Assembly (NCBI RefSeq): GCF_020084865.1
Contig: NZ_CP071953.1
Span: 930,001 to 994,000 of the forward strand
DNA length: 64,000 bases
Source: Candidatus Kaistella beijingensis
GTDB lineage: Bacteria > Bacteroidota > Bacteroidia > Flavobacteriales > Weeksellaceae
Direction: 5' to 3'
Below, one piece after another: positions 63,129-64,000 of the stretch. Position numbers and translations under genes: made by a program. The first letter of the stretch is position 1; the number at the start of each line of letters is the position of its first letter. Below the pieces are notes generated by a model. That model ran no database searches. It saw nothing but the letters and a program-made list of their open reading frames with translations, and was not told where the DNA came from.

Positions 63129-63656
63129 ATGTCTTACACAATTGTGGGAATGTTCCCAACCAACGAGGATGCAGATAAAGCTTCAAACAAATTAGATAAT
63201 GCAGGATTTGCCAAGGAAGATTACAGAGTTTCGCGCTACTCCACTTCCGGCAGCCACGAAACTGATGCAGAATATGATTATGAAGAGGACGAAAAAACCA
63301 CAGGTTTTTGGAATTGGCTTTTCGGCGACGATGAGACTGAAAAACAAAAATACAGCTACGCAGGAACAAAAAGTAACATGGTAACTGTTTACACCGATGA
63401 TTTAGAAAGAGCCGAAGAAGCGAGAGACATCATGAACGAACAAGGCGCAGTGAATGTGACCGATTTCACCAAAGACCGCTACAATAACGAAGAATTTGTT
63501 TCTCCCGATAACAATCTCACCGCCGATGAACGCGCAAGAATCATCAACAAGGCAAAAAACGATTTATATTTCACGGAAGATACAAGAACTTACAGCCTAA
63601 CCAACCGTGGGATGACTTCCGATATGGATTCCATGGGAAATAGAGACACTTTCTAA
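63129..63656 (+). CDS. Stress-type (YflT/GS17M-like) protein, acidic
   Basis: 175 residues. MSYTIVGMFPTNEDADKASNKLDNAGF is the YflT-like start; an acidic stretch (DAEYDYEEDEKTTGFWNWLFGDDETE) near 40-65; then MVTVYTDDLERAEEARDIMNEQGAVNV. C-terminal tail polar. Paralogue of the gene at 62560. Probably cytosolic. Confidence 0.7.
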   Translation: MSYTIVGMFPTNEDADKASNKLDNAGFAKEDYRVSRYSTSGSHETDAEYDYEEDEKTTGFWNWLFGDDETEKQKYSYAGTKSNMVTVYTDDLERAEEARDIMNEQGAVNVTDFTKDRYNNEEFVSPDNNLTADERARIINKAKNDLYFTEDTRTYSLTNRGMTSDMDSMGNRDTF

Positions 63657-63713
63657 AAATAGTTTTCATAATTTTTCGCGACCCTTTCAGCACTTTTGTT
63701 GGGAGGGTTTTTT

Positions 63714-63742
63714 GTCATTGCGAGCGAACCGAAGCAATCTCA
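63714..63742. repeat. Dispersed repeat GTCATTGCGAGCGAA...GAAGCAATC
   Basis: GTCATTGCGAGCGAACCGAA then GCAATCTCA: a widely distributed intergenic repeat type with ATTGC/GCAAT ends. The rest of 63657-64000 has no supported gene; an open frame at 63772-63975 has no protein-like features. Confidence 0.5.
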
Positions 63743-64000
63743 TTTTTTTTAGAAGCATCAAGTTTTGAGATTTGTTTGAAGGGCAGTCCCGCTTTCCATT
63801 ACCATTGAAAATTTACAAATCAGAGAGTCAATCGAGGCTAGAAGTCTTTTCAGTTCTTCTTTTGAAAAAATTCTGCGCCATCTACAAAATCTGCGAGAGA
63901 AAAATTTTCACTTTTTTAGGTTTTTTTGGTAGCAGTATCAAAATATCAATAGAAACAAGTTTTAACCCGTTTTAACAGCAGAACTCAATTTGGCTTTAGC

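Noticed and set aside
63772-63975. 67-codon open frame near the window end
   Set aside because: Low-complexity, F/I-rich translation with no promoter; lies in repeat-like DNA.

Overview
The window reads as chromosome of a low-GC marine or soil-type Flavobacteriia, most likely Weeksellaceae (Chryseobacterium, Kaistella or Epilithonimonas group). Reasons seen in the sequence: many genes start a short distance after a Bacteroidetes-type -7 box (TAnnTTTG) with a TTG about 18-20 nt upstream; four large secreted proteins end in the type IX secretion (T9SS) type A C-terminal signal; there is little Shine-Dalgarno sequence; and the overall gene set (MgtE, pirin, SPFH/Arc pair, split 5'-nucleotidase, DUF4230, M36 and reprolysin-like peptidases) is typical of that family. 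No tRNA, rRNA or CRISPR array was seen.

Layout. 0-9 kb: end of a 5'-nucleotidase C-domain lipoprotein, dapA, a metal-receptor protein, mgtE, rpsO, pnp. 8.4-11 kb: M15 peptidase, a 44-residue membrane microprotein and a patatin lipase; the two larger genes share a GGGTGATTTCAC operator-like palindrome next to the -33 box. 11-15.3 kb: a compositionally odd block with nitronate monooxygenase, a DUF262-HNH nuclease and an EcoRI-type adenine methyltransferase in apparent operon order, preceded by a remarkable array of palindromic heptads with a 21-bp super-period, then two small unknown genes. 15.3-24.4 kb: alaS, YceI lipoprotein, a lone ABC ATPase, a zinc-ribbon protein, a PIN toxin-antitoxin pair, rsmB, asnB. 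24.5-31.4 kb: Crp/Fnr regulator, a TolC/HlyD/ABC-2 permease exporter operon, a DHA2-type MFS exporter. 31.5-38.3 kb: pirin, catalase, a dead 4Fe-4S protein gene beside its GNAT partner, a sodium:solute symporter, a dead DUF2945 gene, cupin, Arc/SPFH. 38.46-39.88 kb: a complete IS3-family element with a textbook -1 frameshift signal. 39.9-52.9 kb: CoA transferase pair, rplS, a possible transglutaminase-fold protein, secreted M36 peptidase, rpsA, MerR regulator, helix-hairpin-helix protein, secreted endonuclease I, acyl-CoA dehydrogenase. 53-64 kb: two very large divergent T9SS cargo proteins, a MazG-like pyrophosphohydrolase, thioredoxin-like lipoprotein, DUF4230 protein and a pair of stress-type paralogues.

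The most unusual signal is not a gene. At least fourteen intergenic gaps carry short degenerate tandem arrays with a strict 7-bp period, each built from a small set of related words; the same words recur at distant loci, sometimes inverted. The array in front of the methyltransferase/DUF262-HNH cassette is the longest and is organised as three alternating heptads (21 bp, two helical turns). A second shared signal, a 14-bp palindrome GGGTGNNNNCACCC, sits upstream of four unrelated genes and looks like the operator of an unnamed regulon. The methyltransferase/DUF262-HNH cassette is the best candidate for an under-described defence system, and the methyltransferase gene itself contains an abrupt GC boundary.
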